Origin: Dehalococcoidia bacterium
Lineage (GTDB): Bacteria; Chloroflexota; Dehalococcoidia; Dehalococcoidales; Fen-1064
Assembly: GCA_003153955.1 (NCBI GenBank)
Contig: PMCB01000016.1
Location: 1 to 7,759, forward strand
Direction of reading: 5' to 3'
Length of the DNA stretch: 7,759 nucleotides
Shown: positions 1-5,731 of the stretch, piece after piece
How positions within the stretch are numbered: position 1 is the first letter of the stretch
Layout of the letters: each line of letters begins with the position of its first letter
Notes under the pieces: generated by a model
What the model was told of the DNA's origin: nothing
Seen by the model: only the letters and a program-made list of their open reading frames with translations
Database searches by the model: none
Position numbers and translations under genes: made by a program

Positions 1-63
1 GTAACCTGCTGCGGTAAAGAAGTCAAATCATCGGAAGCGAAACCGATTCCTTCATCCGATTAA
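1..63 (+). CDS. C-terminal end of an unidentified protein (partial)
   Basis: Frame 1 is open from the window edge to a TAA at 61-63 and encodes VTCCGKEVKSSEAKPIPSSD. The visible tail has a Cys-Cys-Gly motif followed by a polar, probably disordered end. Such a CCG motif occurs near the end of small zinc-ribbon proteins (for example FmdB-like) and in desulfoferrodoxin-type knuckles, but 20 residues cannot decide this. The gene is convergent with folE, with only 6 bases between the two stop codons. I do not recognise the product; that it is coding at all rests on the open frame and the sensible stop position. Confidence 0.45.
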   Translation, partial: VTCCGKEVKSSEAKPIPSSD

Positions 64-69
64 TTTATT

Positions 70-639
70 TTATTTCCCGTTTTGAATCAACGAGAAGAAC
101 TCGGCACGGCTGGCTGCATTTTTACGGAATGACCCTCTGATTGCAGAAGTAATAATGTTTGTCCCCGGTTTTTTCACGCCGCGCATGACCATACAAAGGT
201 GCTCTGCCTGAATTACAACGCCCACTCCCTGGGGCTGTAATCCTTCCACAATCGCATCCGCAATTTGTGTTGTCATCCGTTCCTGGATTTGAGGCCGGCG
301 GGCGAATATTTCCACAATCCGGCCGAAATTACTGATGCCCACGACCCGGCCGCTGATATCGGGAATGTAGCCAATGTGCACTACCCCGAAAAACGGCAGC
401 AGGTGATGCTCGCACATCGAATAAAACGGGATATCTTTGAGGATCACCATTTCCCGGTGCCCCAGTTCGTAACCCTTCTTGAGTTCGGCAATCGGGTCCA
501 TGGAAATCCCTGCAAAAAGCTCGGTATACATTTCCGCGACACGTTTCGGAGTGTCTGCCAAACCCTCTCTGGCAGGATCTTCCCCGATAGCAGTAATAAT
601 TGACGCTACAGCTTTTTGGACTGCTTTTTCATCAACCAT
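70..639 (-). CDS. folE: GTP cyclohydrolase I (FolE, type IA)
   Basis: Converts GTP to 7,8-dihydroneopterin triphosphate, the entry step to folate and, in many bacteria, to queuosine precursors; a cytosolic zinc enzyme. In the 189-residue product the N-terminal family motif EDPAREGLADTPKR is at about 20-33. The zinc-site motif CEHHLLPFFG is at 76-85, and HLCMVMRG at 147-154 supplies the third Cys. By alignment with the E. coli enzyme the zinc ligands are C76, H79 and C149, with catalytic histidines H78 and H147, so the active site is complete. I chose the ATG at 639 because GAAGGAG lies 6 bases upstream of it; an in-frame ATG at 672 would add 11 residues that the family lacks and leave this site inside the gene. 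It is the last gene of the lepB2-lepB1-pyrE-folE group, 51 bases after pyrE. No clear terminator follows. Confidence 0.96.
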   Translation of the reverse strand: MVDEKAVQKAVASIITAIGEDPAREGLADTPKRVAEMYTELFAGISMDPIAELKKGYELGHREMVILKDIPFYSMCEHHLLPFFGVVHIGYIPDISGRVVGISNFGRIVEIFARRPQIQERMTTQIADAIVEGLQPQGVGVVIQAEHLCMVMRGVKKPGTNIITSAIRGSFRKNAASRAEFFSLIQNGK

Positions 640-690
640 ATTTAGCTCCTTCGGCATCTGATTACAAAGCAACTACCTGGTGATATCCCG

Positions 691-1251
691 CTAACTGCCG
701 CCGGGTTTAACCAGGGGTATTTTCGCGGCGCAAAGCGGACAATTTTCCGCCGGATAACTGATTGCTTCAGCCCGAACGCAACCGTAAAGTGGCGCGCCGA
801 AATCCAGCGGATGTTCGGTGCGGTCCACCAGCACCCCAACCCCGACGACAATTCCCTTTCTTTCTTTAACCGCGGCAATTACTTCCCGGATGGAACCGCC
901 GGTAGTAAGAACATCGTCCACCACCAGCACCCTGTCACCCGGACTGATCGCCGCGCCGCGCTTGAAAGCAAAGGTTTTATTTTCGGCCTTTTCCGCGTAA
1001 ATCGCGCGGACGCCCATCTGCCTGGCAACCTCAAAAGCGAGGATAATGCCGGCGGTAGTGGGCCCGGCCACCAGGTCGATAGATTCATTCTTATAATGTT
1101 CAACAATCATCCCGCAAAGCTGTGAGACGTATTGTGGATATTGCATCACCTTAAATTTTTCCCAGTAGACCGGGGAATGCCTTCCCGATGTCAGAATAAA
1201 GTGGCCGTCCAGGATTGCCCCCGATTTCCGGAACATTTCTTCAGCTTTCAT
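691..1251 (-). CDS. pyrE: Orotate phosphoribosyltransferase (PyrE)
   Basis: Joins orotate to PRPP to form orotidine 5'-phosphate in de novo UMP synthesis; a cytosolic homodimer in this family. The 186-residue product has the PRPP-binding signature VLVVDDVLTTGGS at 108-120, the N-terminal substrate segment TSGRHSPVYW at 21-30 and a flexible-loop region near EKAENKTFAFKRG. The C-terminus with a CPLC pair (C171, C174) followed by IPLVKPG is typical of the subgroup annotated as the thermophile/archaeal-like PyrE (TIGR01367), from memory of the family. The start is the ATG at 1251, preceded by GAGGGGG 6-7 bases upstream; a TTG at 1266 in the same frame overlaps that site and is unlikely. It follows lepB1 by 26 bases and no other pyrimidine genes are present, so its co-transcription with signal peptidases looks like simple operon sharing, not a pathway link. 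Confidence 0.95.
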   Translation of the reverse strand: MKAEEMFRKSGAILDGHFILTSGRHSPVYWEKFKVMQYPQYVSQLCGMIVEHYKNESIDLVAGPTTAGIILAFEVARQMGVRAIYAEKAENKTFAFKRGAAISPGDRVLVVDDVLTTGGSIREVIAAVKERKGIVVGVGVLVDRTEHPLDFGAPLYGCVRAEAISYPAENCPLCAAKIPLVKPGGS

Positions 1252-1277
1252 TAAATGCCCCCTCAAGCAGTTTATTT

Positions 1278-1853
1278 CTAATTGACCGCGGTAGTTACCA
1301 CCGAAGCCGGCTGGGTGTAATTACGCGAAGCGCCCCACAAACCGGGCGGCCAGATCGTAATCCACGCTTTACCGATGATCTGACTGCGCGATACCAACCA
1401 GCCGTAGTGCGAGTCTTCACTGTTATTGCGGTTGTCCCCGAGCACAAAGTATTCGTTCGCGGGGATGACGATGCTGGTGTAATTATATGCCGGGGTTTGT
1501 TTTATATACGGTTCCTGCAGAGTGAAATGGCTGCCGTCCGCTTTGATGATCGTAACCGTACCGTTTTTGATTTCTACTTTTTCTCCGGGCAAACCAATGA
1601 TGCGTTTGATGAACGGTGCAGTGCTTTGAATCGGGGGATGAAAGGCAATCACATCGCCCCGCTGCGGAGCGTGGAATTTGTACACCAGTTTGTCCATCAG
1701 TATCCTTTCATTATTCTGAAAAGTATTTTCCATGCTGGGCCCGGAGACAAAATAAGAACCGATGGAGTAGCGCAAGCCGATGAACAGCAGCACTGCGAAG
1801 ATGATTATCGCAACGTTTTCCCAGAAAGATTTACTCTTCAACAGTGTCTTCAA
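1278..1853 (-). CDS. lepB: Type I signal peptidase, downstream copy (LepB1)
   Basis: Membrane serine protease that removes signal peptides from exported proteins on the outer face of the membrane. The 191 residues show one N-terminal membrane segment (about 13-27), the catalytic box SGPSMENT with nucleophile S40, the general-base box FIKRIIGLPGEKVEI with K83, and the conserved GDNRNNSEDS stretch at 139-148, so the Ser-Lys dyad is intact. The length fits the short single-span Gram-positive/Chloroflexota type. The start is TTG at 1853: no ATG exists in a suitable place, and the start aligns with the TTG of the upstream copy. A weak AGGA lies 5 bases upstream, directly after a perfect TATAAT (1868-1863). 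It is about 69% identical to the copy at 1945-2520, with 91 bases between them. The catalytic-serine segment keeps the canonical SGPSM form, unlike its neighbour. Confidence 0.94.
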   Translation of the reverse strand: MKTLLKSKSFWENVAIIIFAVLLFIGLRYSIGSYFVSGPSMENTFQNNERILMDKLVYKFHAPQRGDVIAFHPPIQSTAPFIKRIIGLPGEKVEIKNGTVTIIKADGSHFTLQEPYIKQTPAYNYTSIVIPANEYFVLGDNRNNSEDSHYGWLVSRSQIIGKAWITIWPPGLWGASRNYTQPASVVTTAVN

Positions 1854-1862
1854 AACAGTCCT

Positions 1863-1868
1863 ATTATA
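1863..1868 (-). promoter_or_regulatory. Possible -10 box directly before lepB1
   Basis: TATAAT reads on the minus strand from 1868 to 1863, only 9 bases from the TTG start. No good -35 exists at 16-18 bases: CGCCTT is at 17, and the better TTGATA is only 13 away. If used, transcription would begin about 1854-1857 and give an almost leaderless mRNA that omits the AGGA. The match could also be chance in AT-rich sequence. Confidence 0.3.
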
Positions 1869-1906
1869 CGCTTTTTGCTGTTATCAAGGCGAATGGGACA
1901 CCACTG

Positions 1907-1920
1907 TTTTACGTGTAAAA
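1907..1920. repeat. 14-base perfect palindrome between the lepB copies
   Basis: TTTTACGTGTAAAA has arms TTTTAC and GTAAAA around a 2-base centre. It lies in the 91-base lepB2-lepB1 gap, about 40 bases upstream of the TATAAT before lepB1. It has the size and symmetry of a dimeric repressor site, but nothing else identifies it. There is no T tract, so it is not an intrinsic terminator. Confidence 0.3.
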
Positions 1921-1944
1921 GCTTCAGTTCGATCTGTTTTCAGG

Positions 1945-2520
1945 TTAATTACCTGTTTTGGCTGCGGCCGCGGCATATTTCGAATAATTGTGTGCCAAAC
2001 CGAATAATTTAAAAGGCCAGATGTCCAGCCACGCTTTACCAATCAGCTCGCTGCGCGATGCCAGGTAACCGGTATGAGAATCTTCGCTGTTATTACGGTT
2101 ATCCCCGAGCACAAAATATTCATTGGCCGGAATCACGATACTGGTGTAATTATAGGCAGCAGCCTGTTTAATATACGGTTCATTTAACGTCAGAATACTG
2201 CCGTCCGCTCTAACAATAGTTACTGTGCCGTTTGCAATTTCCACTTTTTCTCCGGGCAGGCCGATAACACGCTTAACAAACGGTGCGGGACTGGGGAACG
2301 GCGGGTGAAAAACAATAATGTCTCCCCGCTGTGGTGTGCCGAACTTGTAGGCCAGTTTATCTACCAGTACCCTTTCATTGACCTGAAGCGTATCTTCCAT
2401 GCTGGAACTCGTTACTTCATAGTCCTGAATCGTCAGCCTCAAGCCGATAAACAATACCACTGCGAAGATTACGATGAAGACATTTTCCCAAAACGATTTA
2501 CTTTTTAATAATTTATTCAA
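1945..2520 (-). CDS. lepB: Type I signal peptidase, upstream copy (LepB2)
   Basis: Second signal peptidase I, in tandem upstream of lepB1. With the TTG at 2520 as start it is 191 residues, exactly the length of its partner: MNKLLKSKSF aligns with MKTLLKSKSF without gaps. A TTG at 2532 would add four residues but has no ribosome-binding site and no counterpart in lepB1. The N-terminal membrane segment is at about 13-27. The catalytic motif is TSSSMEDT with S40, the lysine is K83 in FVKRVIGLPG, and GDNRNNSEDS is at 139-148; all catalytic parts are present. The residues just before S40 (DYEVTSSS) and the alanine-rich C-terminus differ most from lepB1, while 121-149 is nearly identical. This points to an old duplication with conserved catalysis and altered substrate contacts; the specificity change is inference. 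Confidence 0.93.
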   Translation of the reverse strand: MNKLLKSKSFWENVFIVIFAVVLFIGLRLTIQDYEVTSSSMEDTLQVNERVLVDKLAYKFGTPQRGDIIVFHPPFPSPAPFVKRVIGLPGEKVEIANGTVTIVRADGSILTLNEPYIKQAAAYNYTSIVIPANEYFVLGDNRNNSEDSHTGYLASRSELIGKAWLDIWPFKLFGLAHNYSKYAAAAAKTGN

Positions 2521-2530
2521 ATCAAGTCTC

Positions 2531-2559
2531 AATATGCGTTTTGATCAAACTCAAGCCAA
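2531..2559 (-). promoter_or_regulatory. Possible proximal promoter of lepB2
   Basis: TTGGCT (2559-2554) and CATATT (2536-2531) are separated by 17 bases on the minus strand, each matching 4 of 6 consensus positions. The -10 corresponds to the TATAAT before lepB1 when the two upstream regions are aligned (CGCATATT against GCGTATAAT). Use of this site would start the message just before the TTG at 2520. Confidence 0.3.
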
Positions 2560-2588
2560 GCAAAAACAACAGTTTTCAAGCCAAAAAC
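2551..2588. repeat. Short direct repeat upstream of lepB2
   Basis: TCAAGCCAA occurs at 2551-2559 and again at 2576-2584, a 25-base period. The first copy is followed by GCAAAAAC and the second by AAAC. The first copy overlaps the putative -35 of lepB2. It could be a pair of half-sites for a regulator or chance; nothing else supports a function. Confidence 0.25.
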
Positions 2589-2611
2589 GGGACCATGGTT
2601 TTGTTCCACAC

Positions 2612-2640
2612 ATTATATTTTATGTTAAGTACCGTAATAA
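2612..2640 (-). promoter_or_regulatory. Possible distal promoter of the lepB2-lepB1-pyrE-folE group
   Basis: A perfect TATAAT (2617-2612) on the minus strand has TTATTA (2640-2635) 17 bases upstream, a weak 3-of-6 match for a -35. It lies in the 134-base gap between the VOC gene and lepB2, and would leave a leader of roughly 85 bases. This is the most plausible place for the operon to begin, but the -35 is poor and the region is AT-rich. Confidence 0.3.
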
Positions 2641-2654
2641 ATAATTCCGATAAC

Positions 2655-3020
2655 CTATTTTTCGCTTTCTGAAAATTCGACGCGGATGTTATCCGGCGCA
2701 TCCAGGAAAGAAATGGTGAGTTTGGGACTGATTTTAGTAACTTCCATGGAGAATTTAACACCTTTCGATTTAAGTTCATCGACGGCTTTTTGCAGTTGCG
2801 GGGCTTTCATCCCGAAATGCCCTAATCCGGCCTTTTTTTCATCATCCGTCTTGCTGATTAACATGGTAACGCCGCCGAGGTCCACGTTAAGCATGTATCT
2901 GCCTTTACCCATATCCACTTTTTCTACCAGCGTCGCACCAAAAGCATTCTGATAAAATTCAAATGTTTTTTCAGGGTCGGTGCTCATTACGTGGATGTGG
3001 TCGAATTTGTATTTAGACAT
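2655..3020 (-). CDS. VOC-superfamily (glyoxalase/dioxygenase-fold) protein
   Basis: A 121-residue protein of the vicinal oxygen chelate fold, a single pair of beta-alpha-beta-beta-beta modules. The opening KFDHIHVMSTDPEKTFEFYQ is the typical first strand and helix. The second module begins at about GHFGMK (67-72) and ends in DNIRVEFSE (110-118). Candidate metal ligands are H8, H68 and E115; the position at the end of the first module (GVTMLIS) that often carries Glu or Gln is not acidic here, so one ligand may be missing or replaced. Members include glyoxalase I, methylmalonyl-CoA epimerase, dioxygenases and antibiotic-binding proteins, and I cannot pick the substrate. ATG at 3020 is supported by an excellent AAAGGAG, 5 bases upstream. 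It is transcribed away from the flavoprotein gene and has 134 bases before lepB2, so it may be a single-gene unit. Confidence 0.85.
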   Translation of the reverse strand: MSKYKFDHIHVMSTDPEKTFEFYQNAFGATLVEKVDMGKGRYMLNVDLGGVTMLISKTDDEKKAGLGHFGMKAPQLQKAVDELKSKGVKFSMEVTKISPKLTISFLDAPDNIRVEFSESEK

Positions 3021-3127
3021 TTATTCTCCTTTGTTTCCCTTAATGATCTGTAATTAGAATATCTAGTATATTTTACACCAGAACACGGAATAACGGTATT
3101 TTGATATGAAGCTTTTTGAATTTATCG

Positions 3128-3133
3128 TATAAT
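3128..3133 (+). promoter_or_regulatory. Possible -10 box for the HI0933-family gene
   Basis: TATAAT at 3128-3133 lies 40 bases before the ATG at 3174. No good -35 is found at 16-18 bases (TATGAA at 17); a TTGATA at 3101-3106 is 21 bases away, too far for a standard site. The 153-base region between the divergent VOC and flavoprotein genes must hold promoters for both, and this is the best plus-strand candidate. Confidence 0.35.
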
Positions 3134-3173
3134 TAATCAGCGTATCGTATTAGGGGTGAAATAAAAATATCCG

Positions 3174-4514
3174 ATGGGAAATAACACCGTAATTGTTATC
3201 GGGGCGGGCGCCGGCGGGATGATGGCTGCCGGGCGGGCGTCAGAATCAGGCGCATCAGTGCTGATGCTGGAAAAGACCGAACAGCCCGGCAAGAAAATCC
3301 TCATTAGCGGTAAAACACGATGCAACCTGACCAACTCCAAAGAATTGGATGAATTCATTACGATGTACGGGACGAACGGCAATTTCTTATACCGTGCTTT
3401 CAATCATTTTTTCCGTAACGAGCTGCTGGAATTCCTGAGCCGTTACGGCGTGGAAACTAAAACCGAACGCGGCGGGCGGATTTTTCCCGTCTCGGATAAT
3501 GCGGAAGATGTGGTCAAAGCCTTTAAGCGTTATCTGGCCGATACCAAAGTGCAAATCAAAACCGGTACCGGCGTGAACAATATATTAGTGGAAAACGGCC
3601 AGGTCACCGGCGTCCGGGCCGGCGGCAAAACATACCCGGCGGCGGCCGTTATTCTAACGGCCGGCGGCGCATCCTATCCGGCGACGGGTTCTACCGGTGA
3701 CGGCTACCGGCTGGCGGCGGAAATCGGACACACAATCATCAAACTGCGCCCTTCGCTGGTGCCGCTGGTGGTAAACGAAATCGAGCGGGCGAAAAGTATG
3801 CAGGGCGTCAGCCTGCATAATGTGCGCCTGACCGCGTTTCAATGTGCCGCTGATGAAATCGATATCGCCAAAACGCCGGTCAAAGATACCGGAAGGGGGA
3901 TACCGGGGAAACGCCCGCAAGCGCCGGTAATCGAAAGCCGGATGGGCGATATGATGTTTACTCATTTCGGTATCGGGGGACCGGTAACATTGCAAATGAG
4001 CCTGGCCGTGGCGGATGCGCTGGAACAAGGCTCGGTCAGTGTGGCAATAGACCTCAAACCGGCCGTCGGTTATCAGGAACTCCGGGCCCGGCTGCAGCGC
4101 GAATTCGATACCTATGGGAAACGCAGCTACCGTAATATTCTTAAAGAACTGCTGCCGCAAAAACTGATTGAACCATTTCTGGAAATGACGGAAATACCCG
4201 CGGAGAAAAGCGGCTGCGATATTACCTCAGAAGAGCGGGGACGACTGTTAGTGCGGCTGAAATCGCTCAGGTTCAATATCAAAACTCCGCTGCCTTTGAA
4301 CTCGGCGATGGTTACGGCCGGCGGGATTTCGCTCAAGGAAATAGACCCGCAAACGATGGGGTCAAGACTGGTAAAAGGCCTGTTTTTCGGCGGGGAAGTC
4401 ATGGACATTGATGCTGAAACCGGGGGCTATAACCTGCAGGCGGCTTTTTCGACGGGATATCTGGCTGGTGAAAGCGCGGCGGCCTACATTGCTGAAAATT
4501 CGAAATCTTTGTAA
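3174..4514 (+). CDS. HI0933/YhiN-family FAD-dependent oxidoreductase
   Basis: A 446-residue flavoprotein of the NAD(P)/FAD-dependent HI0933 family (TIGR00275), whose physiological substrate is not established. The N-terminal Rossmann FAD motif is VIVIGAGAGG (6-15), with the acidic LEK at 32-34 ending the second strand. The family hallmark follows as GKKILISGKTRCNLTN (39-54), where most members have GGGRCN, so GKT is a variant. A second FAD segment is ILTAGGASYPATGSTGDGY (160-178), the middle motif is MMFTHFGIGGPVTLQMS (260-276), and the C-terminal FAD contact is GLFFGGEVMDIDAETGGYN (402-420). The protein is full length. ATG at 3174 is the only reasonable start, because a TAA lies four codons upstream; the only purine-rich candidate, AGGGGTGA at 3152-3159, is 14 bases away, an unusually long spacing. 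It is the only complete plus-strand gene here and ends before a terminator at 4609-4641. Confidence 0.93.
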   Translation: MGNNTVIVIGAGAGGMMAAGRASESGASVLMLEKTEQPGKKILISGKTRCNLTNSKELDEFITMYGTNGNFLYRAFNHFFRNELLEFLSRYGVETKTERGGRIFPVSDNAEDVVKAFKRYLADTKVQIKTGTGVNNILVENGQVTGVRAGGKTYPAAAVILTAGGASYPATGSTGDGYRLAAEIGHTIIKLRPSLVPLVVNEIERAKSMQGVSLHNVRLTAFQCAADEIDIAKTPVKDTGRGIPGKRPQAPVIESRMGDMMFTHFGIGGPVTLQMSLAVADALEQGSVSVAIDLKPAVGYQELRARLQREFDTYGKRSYRNILKELLPQKLIEPFLEMTEIPAEKSGCDITSEERGRLLVRLKSLRFNIKTPLPLNSAMVTAGGISLKEIDPQTMGSRLVKGLFFGGEVMDIDAETGGYNLQAAFSTGYLAGESAAAYIAENSKSL

Positions 4515-4570
4515 ATGGTTGGGTGTCCGGTGCTTTGCAGCTCTCTTTTTGTAAGCCAGTCTGAAATCCC

Positions 4571-4601
4571 TGGATTGTCGGGGCAAGCCCGACAATGACA
4601 A
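4571..4601 (-). repeat. Palindromic intergenic repeat, left copy
   Basis: Read on the minus strand this unit begins TTGTCATT and ends AATCCA, with a hairpin core: ATTGTCGGG (4574-4582) pairs with CCCGACAAT (4588-4596) around a 5-base loop, a 9-base-pair stem. It shares its ends with the right copy at 4649-4677 but lies in the opposite orientation. It resembles REP-type short palindromes scattered between genes in many bacteria. Confidence 0.6.
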
Positions 4602-4608
4602 TATAAAG

Positions 4609-4641
4609 AAAAAAGCTTCAAGCTTTGCTTGAAGCTTTTTT
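4609..4641. terminator. Bidirectional intrinsic terminator
   Basis: A 15-base-pair perfect stem pairs 4609-4623 (A6 then GCTTCAAGC) with 4627-4641 (GCTTGAAGC then T6), with a TTT loop. Read in either direction it is a hairpin followed by a run of six U residues, the classic form. It sits between the convergent flavoprotein gene (95 bases after its stop) and the DUF1385 gene (113 bases after its stop), so it can serve both. Confidence 0.9.
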
Positions 4642-4648
4642 CACCGCT

Positions 4649-4677
4649 TTGTCATTCCCGACCTGATCGGGAATCCA
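4649..4677 (+). repeat. Palindromic intergenic repeat, right copy
   Basis: The unit begins TTGTCATT and ends AATCCA, with stem ATTCCCGA (4654-4661) against TCGGGAAT (4667-4674) and a 5-base loop. It is the mirror-oriented partner of 4571-4601; the shared ends are 8 bases (TTGTCATT) and 6 bases (AATCCA). The rest of the gap, 4678-4754, shows nothing further. Confidence 0.65.
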
Positions 4678-4754
4678 TAAAATTAATTTCCAAGTCTATA
4701 CTCGATAGTCGTGGATTGATATTGTTTCCATCCCCGTTATTTTCTCTGCGAAAA

Positions 4755-5666
4755 TCAGACCGCTTGTCCTGAAATGGGTTCAGGCATAACCGGTGCAACT
4801 TCCTCATCGGCGGCGATGGCTGCTTTCATCGCGGTAATGCTGACAACAAGCTGGGCGTCATCCGGCTCACGGGTAGTGAGCGACTGAAGCCATAAACCGG
4901 GCGTCAGTAGAATTTTTATCACCGGATTATCGACATGGTTCGCGCCAAAAACAATGAATTCATAACCCAGCGCCGCAATTACCGGCACAAGCAAGATGCG
5001 ACTCAACACCATGATCCATAAGGCATGTTTTCCCACCAGTGAAAAAACGATGATGGCAATGATCAGAACCACGAACAGGAAACTGCCGCCGCAGCGGACA
5101 TGGGCCTTAGGGTATTTCCTGATCGATTCCGGTTCGAGGGGAGCCCCGGCTTCATAGCCGTTGACCGCTTTATGTTCAGCGCCGTGATAAGCGAATACCC
5201 GTCTGATATCCGGCATCAGCGAGACCAGCCACAAATAAATCAGGAACATCGCCAGGCGGACAAGACCTTCTACCAGACTGAAAAAACCGGATGACGTCTG
5301 AACGCCGATTAATTTGGTCAAAAACAGGGGGCCCAGAAAAAAAATGCCGACCGCGAAAACCATGGAGATTGCCAAAGTAACCCAGAGCCAGCCGCTGATC
5401 TGTTTTGCATCTTCTTCCCCGATGGCGACATTGGCGGAATAAGTCAAGGTTTGGACACCAAAAACCAGCGATTCAATAAGCACAATAATCCCGCGGATTA
5501 ACGGGGTTGACCTTAACTTGCCGGTGTAGGCTTTGGGGAGAGGCTCTTTATGGACGACCACTTCCCCGTCAGGCTTGCGGATTGCGGTCACCATATTCTT
5601 TTCGCCGCGAATCATCACGCCTTCAATAACTGCCTGCCCGCCGTAATGAAAATGTCTGGTCGCCAT
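4755..5666 (-). CDS. DUF1385 (YqhQ-like) membrane protein
   Basis: A 303-residue multi-pass membrane protein of the DUF1385 family (PF07136); no biochemical role is established. The family start YGGQAVIEGVMIRGEKN is at 8-24. Hydrophobic spans lie at about 56-72, 93-115, 133-150, 195-212 and 217-240. The conserved loop AYHGAEHKAVNGYE at 159-172 contains H161, E164 and H165, which look like metal or catalytic residues, and is followed by HVRCGGSF (189-196) and HVDNPVIK (244-251). The start is ATG 5666 with GAGGAG 4 bases upstream; a longer frame beginning at TTG 5678 overlaps that site. It is the last gene after rplU-rpmA-rpmE but is separated from rpmE by a terminator-like hairpin. The association of DUF1385 with rpmE is common in bacteria, as I recall, without a known functional explanation. 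Confidence 0.88.
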   Translation of the reverse strand: MATRHFHYGGQAVIEGVMIRGEKNMVTAIRKPDGEVVVHKEPLPKAYTGKLRSTPLIRGIIVLIESLVFGVQTLTYSANVAIGEEDAKQISGWLWVTLAISMVFAVGIFFLGPLFLTKLIGVQTSSGFFSLVEGLVRLAMFLIYLWLVSLMPDIRRVFAYHGAEHKAVNGYEAGAPLEPESIRKYPKAHVRCGGSFLFVVLIIAIIVFSLVGKHALWIMVLSRILLVPVIAALGYEFIVFGANHVDNPVIKILLTPGLWLQSLTTREPDDAQLVVSITAMKAAIAADEEVAPVMPEPISGQAV

Positions 5667-5679
5667 GTTTCTCCTCAAT

Positions 5680-5721
5680 AAAGAAAAGGAGCGGTTTTTT
5701 ATTCCGCTCCCTGTTTTCTTT
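5680..5721 (-). terminator. Terminator or attenuator between rpmE and the DUF1385 gene
   Basis: On the minus strand GGAGCGG (5710-5704) pairs with CCGCTCC (5694-5688) around a 9-base A-rich loop, followed at once by TTTTCTTT (5687-5680). The flanks AAAGAAAA and TTTTCTTT can extend the stem past a 3-base bulge, so the hairpin may also work in reverse. It starts 11 bases after the rpmE stop, and its T tract ends 4 bases before the ribosome-binding site of the next gene. Partial termination would set the membrane protein below the ribosomal proteins in expression. Confidence 0.8.
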
Positions 5722-5731
5722 AAGTCCGCAG

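Noticed and set aside
30..60. ATCGGA...TCCGAT inverted repeat followed by T-rich sequence, as a terminator for the edge gene
   Set aside because: The stem is only 6 base pairs with a 19-base loop, lies inside the coding end, and competes with another 5-base pairing; too weak to call.
1267..1277. Terminator between lepB1 and pyrE
   Set aside because: The 26-base gap holds the pyrE ribosome-binding site and no stem; the genes are likely co-transcribed.
1215..2012. A 265-residue plus-strand open frame
   Set aside because: It lies antisense to lepB1, the start of pyrE and the end of lepB2, has no family features, and exists because of the codon pattern of the opposite strand.
2576..2779. A 67-residue minus-strand open frame before lepB2
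   Set aside because: Two thirds of it overlap the VOC gene in another frame, it lacks a ribosome-binding site, and the composition is not protein-like.
4739..4755. ATTTTC/GAAAAT hairpin at the end of the DUF1385 gene
   Set aside because: Six AT-rich base pairs without a T tract; the strong terminator at 4609-4641 is the better explanation.
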